Origin: Paenibacillus sp. FSL R7-0204 | GTDB lineage: Bacteria > Bacillota > Bacilli > Paenibacillales > Paenibacillaceae | DNA: 64,000 nucleotides | Reading direction: 5' to 3' | Assembly (NCBI RefSeq): GCF_038002225.1 | Contig: NZ_JBBOCA010000001.1 | Location: 4,712,001-4,776,000, forward strand | Shown here: positions 43,800 through 55,610 of the stretch, one piece after another | Numbering within the stretch: the stretch's first letter is position 1 | Layout: the number at the start of each line of letters is the position of its first letter | Program-made: the position numbers and the translations under genes | The notes under the pieces: model-generated | What the model was told of the DNA's origin: nothing | The model's input: only the letters and a program-made list of their open reading frames with translations | Databases searched by the model: none

Positions 43800-44897
43800 T
43801 CAGAGCTGCTGCAAGGAGACATACTTGTCGCCCAGAAGCTTCTGGAAGTAATTCCGGTTATACAGCATGCTGGGATGGCCGGGGGAATGAAGCAGCGCAG
43901 TCTCATTATACCGGTTGGCCCGTTCATGCTGCCCCAGCCGGTCATAACAGAGCGCAAGCTGCAGATTCGGAATCCAGGTGGCGAAGGCTTCATTCTTCAT
44001 CGCCATAGATTCCGCCTGTCCGGGCAGCTGAAGGGCAAGCTCAAACCAGTAGATTGCCGGGTGAAGCTGGCCCTTCTCCAGATGCCAGGTTCCCAGCCGG
44101 CAGCAGCCCTCGGCACGCGGGGCATCATATTGCAGCGTACGGGTGACCGCAGTGAAGGCCGCTTCCTTGTCCCCCAGCGCTTCCAGGCATTCAGCCAGCC
44201 GCAGGCAGGCCTGAATATTGTCTTCAATCCAACCCTGCCCGCCGCTGAGGAACAACTCATAATACCGGCAGGCCTCCCTGTGAATTCCGTGGTCACGCAG
44301 CTCATTAGCGAAATAATATTGATCGCGTGCAGAGAAGCTCTCCCCTTCCGCTTCCCGTTTGCGGTAGATCCGCAGATTACGGTCCGTGTACGCTTTATCC
44401 TTCTCATGGGTCACACAGACGGCACTTGCCAGCGACGGGCCGTACACCTCCAGATATTCATGCACCGGACCGATCCAGCGGAACCCGCACGCCCGGCGGA
44501 CCAGCCGGTTGCGCCGCAAGGAGGCCGTCACCCTCCCCTCCCCGTCAAAAGCGAGATTATACTGCATATTCACACTGTCCACTTGTTCCGGCAGCGAAGA
44601 CTTCAGCTCCCTGAACAGCGCCTGATCCTCTTCTCTCAGATAGTCATCCGCATCCAGCCAGAAAATATAATCCCGGGTCGCCTTGCTGAAGGCGTGATTA
44701 CGGGCAGCGGAGAAATCCTCAGTCCAGGTAAAATCATAAATCGCGGCTCCAAAGGCACCGGCAATCTCCTTGGTGCGGTCTGCCGATCCCGTATCGACAA
44801 TGACGATCTCATCGACCAGCCCTTCCACAGAAGCCAGGCAGCGGGGCAGGCTCTTCTCCTCATTGCGGACAATCATGCATAAACTGATCTCAATCAT
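43800..44897 (-). CDS. GT2 glycosyltransferase with C-terminal TPR repeats
   Basis: A 365-residue GT-A enzyme. ISLCMIVRNEEKSLPRCL is the nucleotide-sugar strand, VDTGSADRT and WLDADDY give the metal-binding DxD, and RWIGPVHEYL the acceptor loop. The second half is made of tetratricopeptide-like helices (about 200-350). This domain set is shared with the S-glycosyltransferase SunS and with many Paenibacillus protein glycosyltransferases. AGGAGG precedes ATG 44897. A protein acceptor is plausible but unproven. Confidence 0.9.
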   Translation of the reverse strand: MIEISLCMIVRNEEKSLPRCLASVEGLVDEIVIVDTGSADRTKEIAGAFGAAIYDFTWTEDFSAARNHAFSKATRDYIFWLDADDYLREEDQALFRELKSSLPEQVDSVNMQYNLAFDGEGRVTASLRRNRLVRRACGFRWIGPVHEYLEVYGPSLASAVCVTHEKDKAYTDRNLRIYRKREAEGESFSARDQYYFANELRDHGIHREACRYYELFLSGGQGWIEDNIQACLRLAECLEALGDKEAAFTAVTRTLQYDAPRAEGCCRLGTWHLEKGQLHPAIYWFELALQLPGQAESMAMKNEAFATWIPNLQLALCYDRLGQHERANRYNETALLHSPGHPSMLYNRNYFQKLLGDKYVSLQQL

Positions 44898-45081
44898 GGC
44901 AGCCTCCTGAATAAAGAATCCACTAGACTACCATGATATGCAGTGCAGCAACCGGCAAACCCTTGCTCTCACCCAAGGCTGCGGTGCGATTTTGGAGCTT
45001 ATACTTTTTTTGCGGACTAAGCCGATGATTTTTGTTATAATAAGCAGCATACTATTCATATACAAGAAGGGGACGTTACCT

Positions 45082-45894
45082 TTGTCAAAAATCATTAAGA
45101 CATTAACCATTGCCGGCAGTGACTCCAGCGGAGGCGCAGGCATTCAGGCAGACCTCAAAACCTTTGAGGAATACGGCACTTACGGCCTTAGTGCCCTGAC
45201 TACAATTGTAACAATGGACCCTGACCGGGGCTGGCATCATAATGTATACCCTGTCGATGCTGCCATCGTTGCCGAACAGCTCAAGACGATCTTCGCCGGC
45301 GGTCCTGTGGATGCCATGAAGACCGGGATGCTCGGCAGTGTGGAGATTGTTAAGGTTGCTGAACAGGCCCTGAAGAGCAACAAGCAGACCAATGTCGTGA
45401 TCGATCCGGTTATGGTATGCAAAGGCGAGGATGAAGTACTGAACCCGGAGAGTGCGGATGCCATCCGCGATCTGCTGCTGCCGCTGGCTACGGTGGCTAC
45501 TCCGAATCTGTTCGAAGCCGGAGTACTCTCCGGTCTCGGCAAGCTGACTACCCTTGACCAGATGAAGGAAGCTGCCCGCTTGATCCATCAGCTCGGCACC
45601 CGGAATGTTGTCGTCAAGGGCGGCAAGGCGCTGGGCGGAGACAAGGCGATTGATATCTTCTACGACGGCAGCGAATACCTTGTCCTGGAGACTGCAAAGA
45701 TCGAGCCTGCCCATAACCATGGCGCCGGCTGCACCTTCGCCGCAGCGATTACCGGCGGACTGGCTAACGGCTTGTCGGTGAAGGATGCTGTGGTGAAGGC
45801 GAAGGATTTCGTCTCTGCCGCCATCCGTAACGGATATGCTTTCAATGAATATGTCGGTCCTGTATTCCACGGGGGCTACCGTCTGGAGCAGTAA
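45082..45894 (+). CDS. pdxK: Pyridoxine/pyridoxal/pyridoxamine kinase (PdxK, ThiD-like)
   Basis: A 270-residue ribokinase-fold kinase that phosphorylates B6 vitamers. TIAGSDSSGGAGIQADLKTF and MKTGMLGS form the substrate and nucleotide sites, VVIDPVMVCKG the magnesium region, and HGAGCTFAAAITG holds the oxyanion-hole Gly-Cys pair that marks the Bacillus PdxK group. It starts with TTG 45082, eight bases after GAAGGGGA; a TATAAT at 45036-45041 rules out the longer frame from 44938. Confidence 0.92.
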   Translation: MSKIIKTLTIAGSDSSGGAGIQADLKTFEEYGTYGLSALTTIVTMDPDRGWHHNVYPVDAAIVAEQLKTIFAGGPVDAMKTGMLGSVEIVKVAEQALKSNKQTNVVIDPVMVCKGEDEVLNPESADAIRDLLLPLATVATPNLFEAGVLSGLGKLTTLDQMKEAARLIHQLGTRNVVVKGGKALGGDKAIDIFYDGSEYLVLETAKIEPAHNHGAGCTFAAAITGGLANGLSVKDAVVKAKDFVSAAIRNGYAFNEYVGPVFHGGYRLEQ

Positions 45895-45931
45895 GGCTGA
45901 ACGTATAATCAAGCAAGCTAACAACCAGCAG

Positions 45932-45992
45932 ACAAAAACCTCTCTTCCAGGTCGCTGTAACCAGCCATGGAAGAGAGGTTTTTGTTGTTTTT
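45932..45992. terminator. Strong terminator between pdxK and the J-like membrane protein gene
   Basis: ACAAAAACCTCTCTTCCA (45932-45949) pairs perfectly over 18 bp with TGGAAGAGAGGTTTTTGT (45968-45985), followed by T-rich sequence; A/T tracts inside the stem let it work both ways. Confidence 0.9.
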
Positions 45993-46020
45993 TCAAAAAG
46001 AATCCAGATCCAATTCCGGC

Positions 46021-46926
46021 TTACTTGACGGGCGGTTCCTCCGCAATATGCTTCACGAACTCCAGCATCTTATCCTTGTCCTTGTCATTCAGGACACCGA
46101 TAATGATGGATTTCGCATTATAATTGATAGGCAGCTCCGAGATGAACGGAGATTTAAGAATATCCACACCGTACAGCTCATTCTTACCCGTGTCCTCATT
46201 GACTCCCCACTGCATGCGTGTATCGTCCGCAGCAAGCTTCCCGTCCGCTGTGATTGCCTCCAGATTCTGGAATCCGGTCTGGCCGCCGATCCACTTGACA
46301 GTGGCCTCATCCAGAACGAGGATATCCGGTCGGTTCGCCGCCAGCTCCACGACTGCCTTTTGCATATAATTCATGTCCAGTGAATCGGAGCCGTCGCCCG
46401 TTCTGGGCAGATAAGTCATCACCGTCTCCACCCGTTTCCACTGCGGGTAAGCCGCGATGATTGCCTTCTCCAGCTCCTCGGTCTTGCCGCTCGTATCCGT
46501 GACACCGAAGCTGCCGATGAACATAATCTTCGCATCCACGGGCGGCAAGGAAGCTAGATATTGTCTATGCTGGTAATTGTCATAGAGAGCCTTCCCGCCA
46601 AAAATCACCACCAGCAGCCCGATAATGCCGAGGATCACATGTGTTTTGTAAAGCCGCATGAAGGTCTCCCACTTGCTCGCTGTACCGGAGAAACGTCCAT
46701 ACTTGGCAAGCCGATCATCTTCGGCCTTCTGGATCTCCTGCTCATCCCAGGTATCAAGAATCAGCTTGTACGCCCGGAAATCGGCTTCGTAGGCTGCTAT
46801 CTCTTCCTCTGTGGTCAGGGCGCGTCTTCGCTTCAGGAGCATATCGAACCGCTTGTTCAGTTCCTCTCTGGTTACGGTTTCAGGTAATCCTAACTGCACA
46901 TACGCTTGCTTCAGGTTCTCGTTCAC
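46021..46926 (-). CDS. Membrane protein with N-terminal J-like domain and extracellular ligand-binding-like domain
   Basis: A 301-residue protein. Residues 1-70 look like a degenerate J-domain (AYVQLGLPETVTREELNKRFDMLLKRRR, then YKLILD) without the HPD tripeptide. One transmembrane helix follows (about 94-113, HVILGIIGLLVVIFGGKAL). The outer part of 180 residues resembles a small alpha/beta binding protein (KIMFIGSFGVTD, DILVLDEATVKWIGG). GTG 46926 has AAAGGAG eight bases upstream. It is a conserved Bacillales hypothetical by recall. Function unknown. Confidence 0.78.
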   Translation of the reverse strand: MNENLKQAYVQLGLPETVTREELNKRFDMLLKRRRALTTEEEIAAYEADFRAYKLILDTWDEQEIQKAEDDRLAKYGRFSGTASKWETFMRLYKTHVILGIIGLLVVIFGGKALYDNYQHRQYLASLPPVDAKIMFIGSFGVTDTSGKTEELEKAIIAAYPQWKRVETVMTYLPRTGDGSDSLDMNYMQKAVVELAANRPDILVLDEATVKWIGGQTGFQNLEAITADGKLAADDTRMQWGVNEDTGKNELYGVDILKSPFISELPINYNAKSIIIGVLNDKDKDKMLEFVKHIAEEPPVK

Positions 46927-47000
46927 ATTGAATTCTCCTTTGATATGGATGATGCCATAATTCTATATTAACAGACTTCACCCTGTATTCTCCACTCGCA

Positions 47001-47531
47001 CTATAGGCGGGCTGCCATGTCCGGGGTCTCCATCAGCAGAAACTCCATTTCGCTCTCCCCGTGTTGATACACGAAGCTATGTAAAAGGACGAAGCCTGCC
47101 TTCTTATACAAGCGGACTGCCCTCAGGTTAAACGCTGCCACCGACAATCTGAAGCGCTTCGCGTCATACGTCTGCTCTGCAAACCTCATCCCCGCCTGCA
47201 GGAAAGCCAGTCCATGGCCCTGCCCGGTCAGATCCGGTCTTAGCCCTAAGCCGATATCGAGGGCCGTTCCATCGAGGTAGAGTCCGCTCTCTATCCCTTC
47301 CCCCACCTGCGCGTTCTGACCGTAACAGAAGAAACCGATCAACGCTCCATCAGCAGCTGTTACACTAAAATAAGAGCCATCCAGCAGCTCCTCGATATCC
47401 TCTGCGGCATCAGCCGCATCCATCATATTGTACAGGGTATATGGCAGCTCGTACCTCCAGTTGACAATCTCTCTGGCCGCCGGCTCATCCATTAACCGGA
47501 TCTGATAACCTCTGCTTTGTCCCAGGATCAC
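47001..47531 (-). CDS. GNAT family N-acetyltransferase
   Basis: A 176-residue acetyltransferase of the RimJ/RimL-like type. Motif A is GLRPDLTGQGHGLAFLQAG and motif B AAFNLRAVRLYKKAGFVL. It starts with GTG 47531, eight bases after GGAGGG. The acceptor is unknown; it stands alone. Confidence 0.88.
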   Translation of the reverse strand: MILGQSRGYQIRLMDEPAAREIVNWRYELPYTLYNMMDAADAAEDIEELLDGSYFSVTAADGALIGFFCYGQNAQVGEGIESGLYLDGTALDIGLGLRPDLTGQGHGLAFLQAGMRFAEQTYDAKRFRLSVAAFNLRAVRLYKKAGFVLLHSFVYQHGESEMEFLLMETPDMAARL

Positions 47532-47630
47532 TATAATATCCCTCCTCTCTTTTGTTTTTTGAATTCGGTGGGCGTAAGCCCGGATGATGATCCAGATGTA
47601 TAAATGCGCTGTCTCTAATTATAGCAGTCT

Positions 47631-48452
47631 CTAGTCCAGTCCGTGCAGTCCTCTCCACTCTTCCGGCTGCATGCCGGTAATGCGTTTGAACACAGCGCAG
47701 AAATAGCTGACATTCTCAAAGCCTGCGCGCTGGGCGATTTCATAGATCCGCTGCCCCCGGCTGCTGAACATCAGCTGCTTGCTCCGGTTGACCCGCTGCT
47801 TGTTAATGTAAGCTACCGGCCGTTCACGGACGGTCCGCTGGAACAGCCGGCACAGGTACTGCGGCGAGACTGACGCTACCTCGGCCAGCTCCTTCAGCAG
47901 CAACGGGCGGTGCAGGTGAAGCTCGATATATTGCAGCACCGGCTTCATCCGAGCAAGCTCGTTGTCCTCATTCGAGGCCGGAAGCAGGCTGCGCTTCAGA
48001 TCCAGCAGCAGTCCATACAGCAGCTTGGAACGCTCCAGATTGTCCTGCAGCTCATTGCCCGAGGAGAGGGTTAGCATCTCTTCCAGCGGTGCAAGTATGG
48101 GCTCTGCCCGCAGACGTCCGACCCCGGACTCGCGGATTCCGGCGTAGAGCAGCATCTGGGCTGCTTCTCTTCCGTTGAACGAGATCCAGGCCAGCTCCCA
48201 CTCCCGGCTAAGCGGGGTATAGGAATGGGGAACATCGGGGTAGAGACAGAACAGGTCGCCCGCCCCTGCAAGGTAGGACTTGCCCTTGATATTGACTTCA
48301 CCCTTCCCGCCGAGGACCTGGTGCAGCTGATAATCCGGGAATCCCGCAGGCCGGGCCATCTCCCCCTGATGCTCCCAATACCCGATGGTCGTGGCATACA
48401 GCGGCAGCAGAAGCATATCTTCCATCTCGCAAAAGATCATCGTGCTATCCAT
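47631..48452 (-). CDS. AraC family transcriptional regulator
   Basis: A 273-residue regulator. The N-terminal half is a cupin-like sugar-binding domain (HQVLGGKGEVNIKGKSYLAGAGDLF), the C-terminal 100 residues hold two helix-turn-helix motifs (LKELAEVASVSPQYLCRLFQ, IAQRAGFENVSYFCAVFKRITG). ATG 48452 lies six bases after AAGGAG, so the longer frame to 48497 is not used. It is divergent from the beta-galactosidase gene and is probably its activator. Confidence 0.9.
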   Translation of the reverse strand: MDSTMIFCEMEDMLLLPLYATTIGYWEHQGEMARPAGFPDYQLHQVLGGKGEVNIKGKSYLAGAGDLFCLYPDVPHSYTPLSREWELAWISFNGREAAQMLLYAGIRESGVGRLRAEPILAPLEEMLTLSSGNELQDNLERSKLLYGLLLDLKRSLLPASNEDNELARMKPVLQYIELHLHRPLLLKELAEVASVSPQYLCRLFQRTVRERPVAYINKQRVNRSKQLMFSSRGQRIYEIAQRAGFENVSYFCAVFKRITGMQPEEWRGLHGLD

Positions 48453-48574
48453 AGCGGTCTCCTTCCAGATGCATCTCGCTTTAATCTGTTGTTTCATATT
48501 TTATTATAACTGAAGAAAATCATTATATATACCCAGAACATTTACCATCCTATAATATGAATATAACAATATAA

Positions 48575-51700
<3,126 letters not shown>

Positions 51701-51723
51701 GCAAGCATAAGACTTAATACAGA

Positions 51724-51776
51724 GGGCAGTCCCGCAAGCCGTAAATTGGCTGGCGGGGCTGCCCTATTTTATCTTT
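51724..51776 (+). terminator. Terminator of lacZ
   Basis: GGGCAG (51724-51729) and inner CCCGC pair with CTGCCC (51759-51764) and GCGGG; followed by ATTTTATCTTTT. Confidence 0.85.
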
Positions 51777-51941
51777 TGGGGCTCCTGCAAAGTACCTGAG
51801 TCATCATCGAAGCTAAAGCTCCACTTTGTGGGGTTAGTTTCGTGAACAGGCTGGTGCAGATTTATCTTGATAATCCCCGGAAATCCGGCGAGAATGGAGT
51901 CATAATCAGTCTCTTATTCGGTCAGGTGAGGAGATATAGGT

Positions 51942-52916
51942 ATGTCAGATACAGCCGCAAGAATCCGGGATGAGATCCTGGATTCTATGACAGAACGATT
52001 TGGGATGCATGTCACTGAAGCAGTCCAGATTGATCAGGGCTTCCTGAATCTGAAGTGGAGGCTGGACAGTGATCAGGGCCGTCTGTTCGTGAAGCAATAC
52101 AGCAAGATCCGTTACCCTGAAGCGCTCACCCGCGGACTGGAGGTCTCCTTAAGTCATCAGGACCATCTATACCTCGAAGGCCTCCCTGTTCCGAAATTAT
52201 TTTCACACGCGGGGAATTATGTCTTGAGAACGCCTTCACAGGAACGGTACGTGCTGATGACCCTGTGTGACGGGCACAGTATTGCCTCCGGCTCGGCCAC
52301 GGAGCAGCAAATGTATGCGCTGGGCAGGGTAGTCGGCCAGATGCACAAGCTGCTTAATGCACAGCCTGCTTCTTTGCCGCCGTATTGGGAGGTCCGCAGT
52401 CAAGCGTCTATGGTGAGAAATTGGGAGGTACGCTATCTCCAGGCCACCGCCCGGAAGAGCGAGGATACGATATCGGCGCTTGAGCTTCAACGGAGTATTA
52501 TCGACCGGATGGACACCAGCATCTTCGCGGACTGCGAACGGGGCTGGGGGCACCGGGATTTGTTCGTGGATAATATCCTGTTCAGCGCAGGTCAGGTGGC
52601 GGCGATCCTGGATTTCGACAGGCTGCATTTCGTCTACCCGGAGTTCGATGTAGCCCGGCCTATCCTCTCCTGCGCGTTGTCTGAGGGCGGGATCAGGCTC
52701 GACCGGGTACGGGCCTTTGTGACGGGCTACCGTGAATATACCCCCTTGCCTGCAAGTACACTCATCCGGTCACTCAAATTAACCTGGTGGAAGGAAGCCG
52801 AATGGATTGCCGTGCCCGGGCAGGATGAATTCCCTCCGCTCGTCCGCTTCCGTCAGGAGAATCAGTGGGTCGCGGCCAACTGGGACCGCTTGAATGATAT
52901 GTTCGCCGGAACCTGA
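51942..52916 (+). CDS. Aminoglycoside-phosphotransferase-like kinase
   Basis: A 324-residue APH/choline-kinase-fold protein. RLFVKQY carries the ATP-binding Lys, GWGHRDLFVDNILF the catalytic HxDx4N loop and ILDFDRLHFVYPEFDVAR the magnesium Asp region. Similar to CotS/YsxE-like and homoserine-kinase-like proteins; the acceptor is unknown. GAGGAG precedes ATG 51942. It has its own terminator at 53009. Confidence 0.88.
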   Translation: MSDTAARIRDEILDSMTERFGMHVTEAVQIDQGFLNLKWRLDSDQGRLFVKQYSKIRYPEALTRGLEVSLSHQDHLYLEGLPVPKLFSHAGNYVLRTPSQERYVLMTLCDGHSIASGSATEQQMYALGRVVGQMHKLLNAQPASLPPYWEVRSQASMVRNWEVRYLQATARKSEDTISALELQRSIIDRMDTSIFADCERGWGHRDLFVDNILFSAGQVAAILDFDRLHFVYPEFDVARPILSCALSEGGIRLDRVRAFVTGYREYTPLPASTLIRSLKLTWWKEAEWIAVPGQDEFPPLVRFRQENQWVAANWDRLNDMFAGT

Positions 52917-53008
52917 GGGGGATTGTCTTTCGGCAGCTTCTCCCGCCGCCCCGTATAGAATTCTGCTTACCATTCCCCCCGCGGGAGGAATCTGAAGAAT
53001 TGGGATAG

Positions 53009-53032
53009 GGCCATTAATCATGGCCTTTTTTT
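53009..53032 (+). terminator. Terminator of the kinase gene
   Basis: GGCCAT (53009-53014) pairs with ATGGCC (53020-53025), followed by seven T. Confidence 0.85.
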
Positions 53033-53073
53033 GCTGTATCAGGATGAGTTTATCGCAAGCAGAATAAATTCCC

Positions 53074-53100
53074 GGAAACAAAATGTGACCGGATGCCGTC
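53074..53100 (+). promoter_or_regulatory. ECF-type promoter of the sigma factor operon
   Basis: GGAAAC (53074-53079), a 17-bp spacer and CGTC (53097-53100) match the -35/-10 form of extracytoplasmic-function sigma promoters. It lies about 37 bp before the sigma gene, which suggests autoregulation. Confidence 0.65.
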
Positions 53101-53136
53101 CTAAAGGGTGTTATAGATAAAGGAGGGCATAACCTC

Positions 53137-53631
53137 ATGCAGCAACCCATGACCCGGCCGGGCCATCCTGTGATGAAGAGCTACGAACAATATGCAGAAA
53201 TGCTATACCGGATTGCCCTGGTTCATCTGGGCAGTCGCCAGGATGCCGAAGAGGCTACGCAAGACACCTTCATCAAGCTGATGGAGAAGGCTCCCGTATT
53301 CAAAGATGACGAACACCAGAAGGCCTGGCTGATCCGGGTCATCACCAATCATTGCAAGAATCTGCTGGGCAGAGGCTGGCGCAAGCGCGAGGTCAAGCTC
53401 GAAGGGGTGGAGCCGGTTACGGCCGATAATCCTGAAGAGCTGGCGGTATTGCAGCTTGTGCTGTCCCTGCCGGTGAAGGTTAAGACTGTGATTCATCTGT
53501 ACTATTACGAGGATTATCCCGTCCAGGAGATCAGCAGAATTCTGCAGATCAGCGAGTCGGCCGTGAAGATGAGACTTCAGCGCGGTCGTCAGCTGTTAAG
53601 ACTGGAGCTGGAAGGAGCAGAAACGGAATGA
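53137..53631 (+). CDS. ECF-type RNA polymerase sigma factor
   Basis: A 164-residue group 4 sigma factor. Region 2 shows SRQDAEEATQDTFIKLME and KAWLIRVITNHCKN; region 4 shows VIHLYYYEDYPVQEISRILQISESAVKMRLQRGRQ. GGAGGG precedes ATG 53137. The stop overlaps the next start by 4 bp, so sigma factor and partner are coupled. An ECF-like promoter lies in front of it. Confidence 0.93.
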   Translation: MQQPMTRPGHPVMKSYEQYAEMLYRIALVHLGSRQDAEEATQDTFIKLMEKAPVFKDDEHQKAWLIRVITNHCKNLLGRGWRKREVKLEGVEPVTADNPEELAVLQLVLSLPVKVKTVIHLYYYEDYPVQEISRILQISESAVKMRLQRGRQLLRLELEGAETE

Positions 53632-54593
53632 AGGAAGATCAGTTTCGAACCCAATATAAGAAAGCGGTGGATACTATGAGTGCAAGCCAAGAGATGAAGC
53701 AAGGATTAGCCGATAAAATGGAACAAAAGCGCCGTCCGCGTAAAATGGTCTATATTGCAGCAAGCGTGCTCGTTGCTGCCGGAATCGGCTTGGCCGGACC
53801 AAGCCTGATGAAGCAGCTGGGCGGAACGGCTTCCCCGAATCAAGTAGCCCAGGTAGATCCGGGCACACCTGCGGCAGGGAATTCTGCCGGAGTCTTCATT
53901 CCCAAGATCGAGCTGCCGGATAAAAGCTCCGGTGCTGCGGCCGATATGATCGGCCTAGTCGTCTACCAGGGCAATATCTATACCCAGGCTGCGATCCGCA
54001 TTGAAGCGGCCGATGCAGCAGCACTGCGCGGAGAGAAGCTGGGCCGCACGACCAGCGGGATTGATGAATGGAGCGGCAAGGATGCGTATACGGAGCTGGC
54101 CTCGAACATCGGGGAGACGGATATCTATGCGGTCAAAGGATATGATTCCGGCTTCCTGGTCATGTCTTATACAGAGGCAGACGGTCAGGTGTTCGCGGAG
54201 CTGTACGAACACACAAACGGGATTACAGTCCATAGCGGTGCCGATCTCATTGGCAAGCTGAACCTGGACGGGCGCATCGCCTCCGCCCAGTGGGAGAGCT
54301 TCGACAGCTGGAATAACGGCAAGCAGCAATACCTGCCGCTGCCCGAAGGCGCAGCGCTTGACGGCTTCCTGAGCGCCCTCATGACCGCCAAGCCCCTAGC
54401 CGCTGATCCGCTCATGGAACAAGGCATCTATGACCAAGGTGACCGCAAGCTGGTCTACCTTCAGCTGGAAGACAAAACCCGGGTGGAGCTGACCCTGTTC
54501 GGCCAGGGACTCGTGCGCTACAGCAATGCTCCGGTATTCTTCGAGGTTGAGCCCGGTGCCTTCAAGGCGCTGTGGGATAGCATGAAGGCGTAA
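53628..54593 (+). CDS. Putative membrane-bound anti-sigma factor
   Basis: A 321-residue protein. About 38 cytoplasmic residues (charged, with KQGLADKMEQKRRPRK) are followed by one transmembrane helix (about 40-58) and a 260-residue extracellular domain. No zinc-binding HxxxCxxC motif is present. Position directly behind the ECF sigma gene (ATGA overlap) is the main evidence for an anti-sigma role. The outer domain would sense an envelope signal and is not recognised. Confidence 0.8.
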   Translation: MKEDQFRTQYKKAVDTMSASQEMKQGLADKMEQKRRPRKMVYIAASVLVAAGIGLAGPSLMKQLGGTASPNQVAQVDPGTPAAGNSAGVFIPKIELPDKSSGAAADMIGLVVYQGNIYTQAAIRIEAADAAALRGEKLGRTTSGIDEWSGKDAYTELASNIGETDIYAVKGYDSGFLVMSYTEADGQVFAELYEHTNGITVHSGADLIGKLNLDGRIASAQWESFDSWNNGKQQYLPLPEGAALDGFLSALMTAKPLAADPLMEQGIYDQGDRKLVYLQLEDKTRVELTLFGQGLVRYSNAPVFFEVEPGAFKALWDSMKA

Positions 54594-54639
54594 CCGGGCA
54601 GCTGTAAGGCAGCGGGCGGCGGCCGGATTAACAATCAAC

Positions 54640-55075
54640 TGGCACCCGGGCGGGTCTCATAAGATAATCCAGTTGCAGACGGGGAAGATGCTGAGCAACT
54701 CCCCCACCTCGGCGGTGGCTCAACTCTGCCGGCAGCGGAAAATTACCGGCACAGCAATGACGGATAACAAGTGGAAAAATGTATCCTAATTCATCTATTT
54801 CTGAAGGATAAAAAGAAGCAAGTGGAAAAACAGCATCTAATATAGTTGGTTTCCTTGATTTGGGTTAAATGAGCTAATTTAAGTGTTGTTTTTCCAACTA
54901 TTGTCTTTGCGACTCCCCATTCGTCATCAGCAAGTGGACGAAATCCACCTATTTTCCCCTCAAGAAGCAACGTAGTGGGTCCACAACCTAACTATCTGAC
55001 TCCCTTAACTTTCCGGCTCTCCGGTAGGCTAACATAGCTAACACATTTGAAAGGCCATCCCGGCAGGGATGGCCT
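54640..55075. repeat. Gene-free segment with CAAGTGGAAAAA repeats
   Basis: A 489-bp gap without a credible gene. CAAGTGGAAAAA occurs at 54768-54779 and 54819-54830 (51 bp apart) and CAAGTGGACGAA at 54931-54942, each followed by a related CTAAT or CTATTT-type tail; TTTTTCCAAC at about 54889-54898 is a partial inverted copy. I recall similar elements scattered through Paenibacillus genomes. AGGCCATCCCGGCAGGGATGGCCTT near 55051-55075 is a hairpin that may end the operon at 55083. Confidence 0.5.
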
Positions 55076-55082
55076 TAAGCTT

Positions 55083-55610
55083 TTACATACCCTTCCATTT
55101 CGACCCGATGTACTCCTTGATCTGTTCTGCCAGCACGGCCGGAGGTGTCGAATTGGAGTCAAAAGTTGGCATCGGCGGATCATACTCCGTATCGGCATGG
55201 TCCAGCAGCCACTGTGCGAATTCCTCGTGCTGCCTGAGCATATCTTCAGTCCAGATCGCTGCATCCTCCCGGCCCCGCAGGCGGTCATTTCGGGTGGCAT
55301 CGTCACAATGCAGGTTAATAAAGTGTACTTCACTGAAGGCATCATAAACATCGCATTTCTTGGCGTCCCAAGGCATCATCGTCCCGCAAATAATCGTCCC
55401 TCTCCCGGATAACGCAACGGCACGCGCACAATGAAACAGCACATTATACCGGTCCTGATACTCCAGCTTCTTCCCCGTGCTTCCGAAGTTATCATCATCC
55501 GTACTGAACAGTACAAATTCCGTCATCTGCTCCCTCAACTCGTGCATGACTGTTGTCTTCCCTACCCCACTTGCTCCGGTGATAATGAATAATGGCAACT
55601 TGGTAGTCAT
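55083..55610 (-). CDS. P-loop kinase-like NTPase
   Basis: A 175-residue nucleotide-binding protein. Walker A is FIITGASGVGKTT, followed by FSTDDDNFG (acidic substrate site), GTMMPWDAKKC and the lid LRGREDAAIWTEDML. It resembles small-molecule kinases such as gluconate or adenylylsulfate kinases, but the acceptor is unknown. ATG 55610 has GGAGG upstream and overlaps the previous stop by 4 bp. It is the last gene of a five-gene operon. Confidence 0.83.
   Translation of the reverse strand: MTTKLPLFIITGASGVGKTTVMHELREQMTEFVLFSTDDDNFGSTGKKLEYQDRYNVLFHCARAVALSGRGTIICGTMMPWDAKKCDVYDAFSEVHFINLHCDDATRNDRLRGREDAAIWTEDMLRQHEEFAQWLLDHADTEYDPPMPTFDSNSTPPAVLAEQIKEYIGSKWKGM

Noticed and set aside
43875..44882. 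335-codon frame antisense to the GT2 glycosyltransferase gene
   Set aside because: It mirrors the codon bias of the real gene, lacks a ribosome site and has no family resemblance; the minus-strand protein has clear GT2 motifs.
44938..45081. Longer N-terminus of PdxK from 44938
   Set aside because: A TATAAT box lies inside it and the family starts at the TIAGSD strand; TTG 45082 has a ribosome site.
45103..45996. 297-codon frame antisense to pdxK
   Set aside because: Shadow frame opposite a strongly conserved kinase; it also runs through the terminator at 45932.
54594..55082. CRISPR-like array in the repeat-bearing gap
   Set aside because: Only three short imperfect repeats with unequal spacing and no cas genes.
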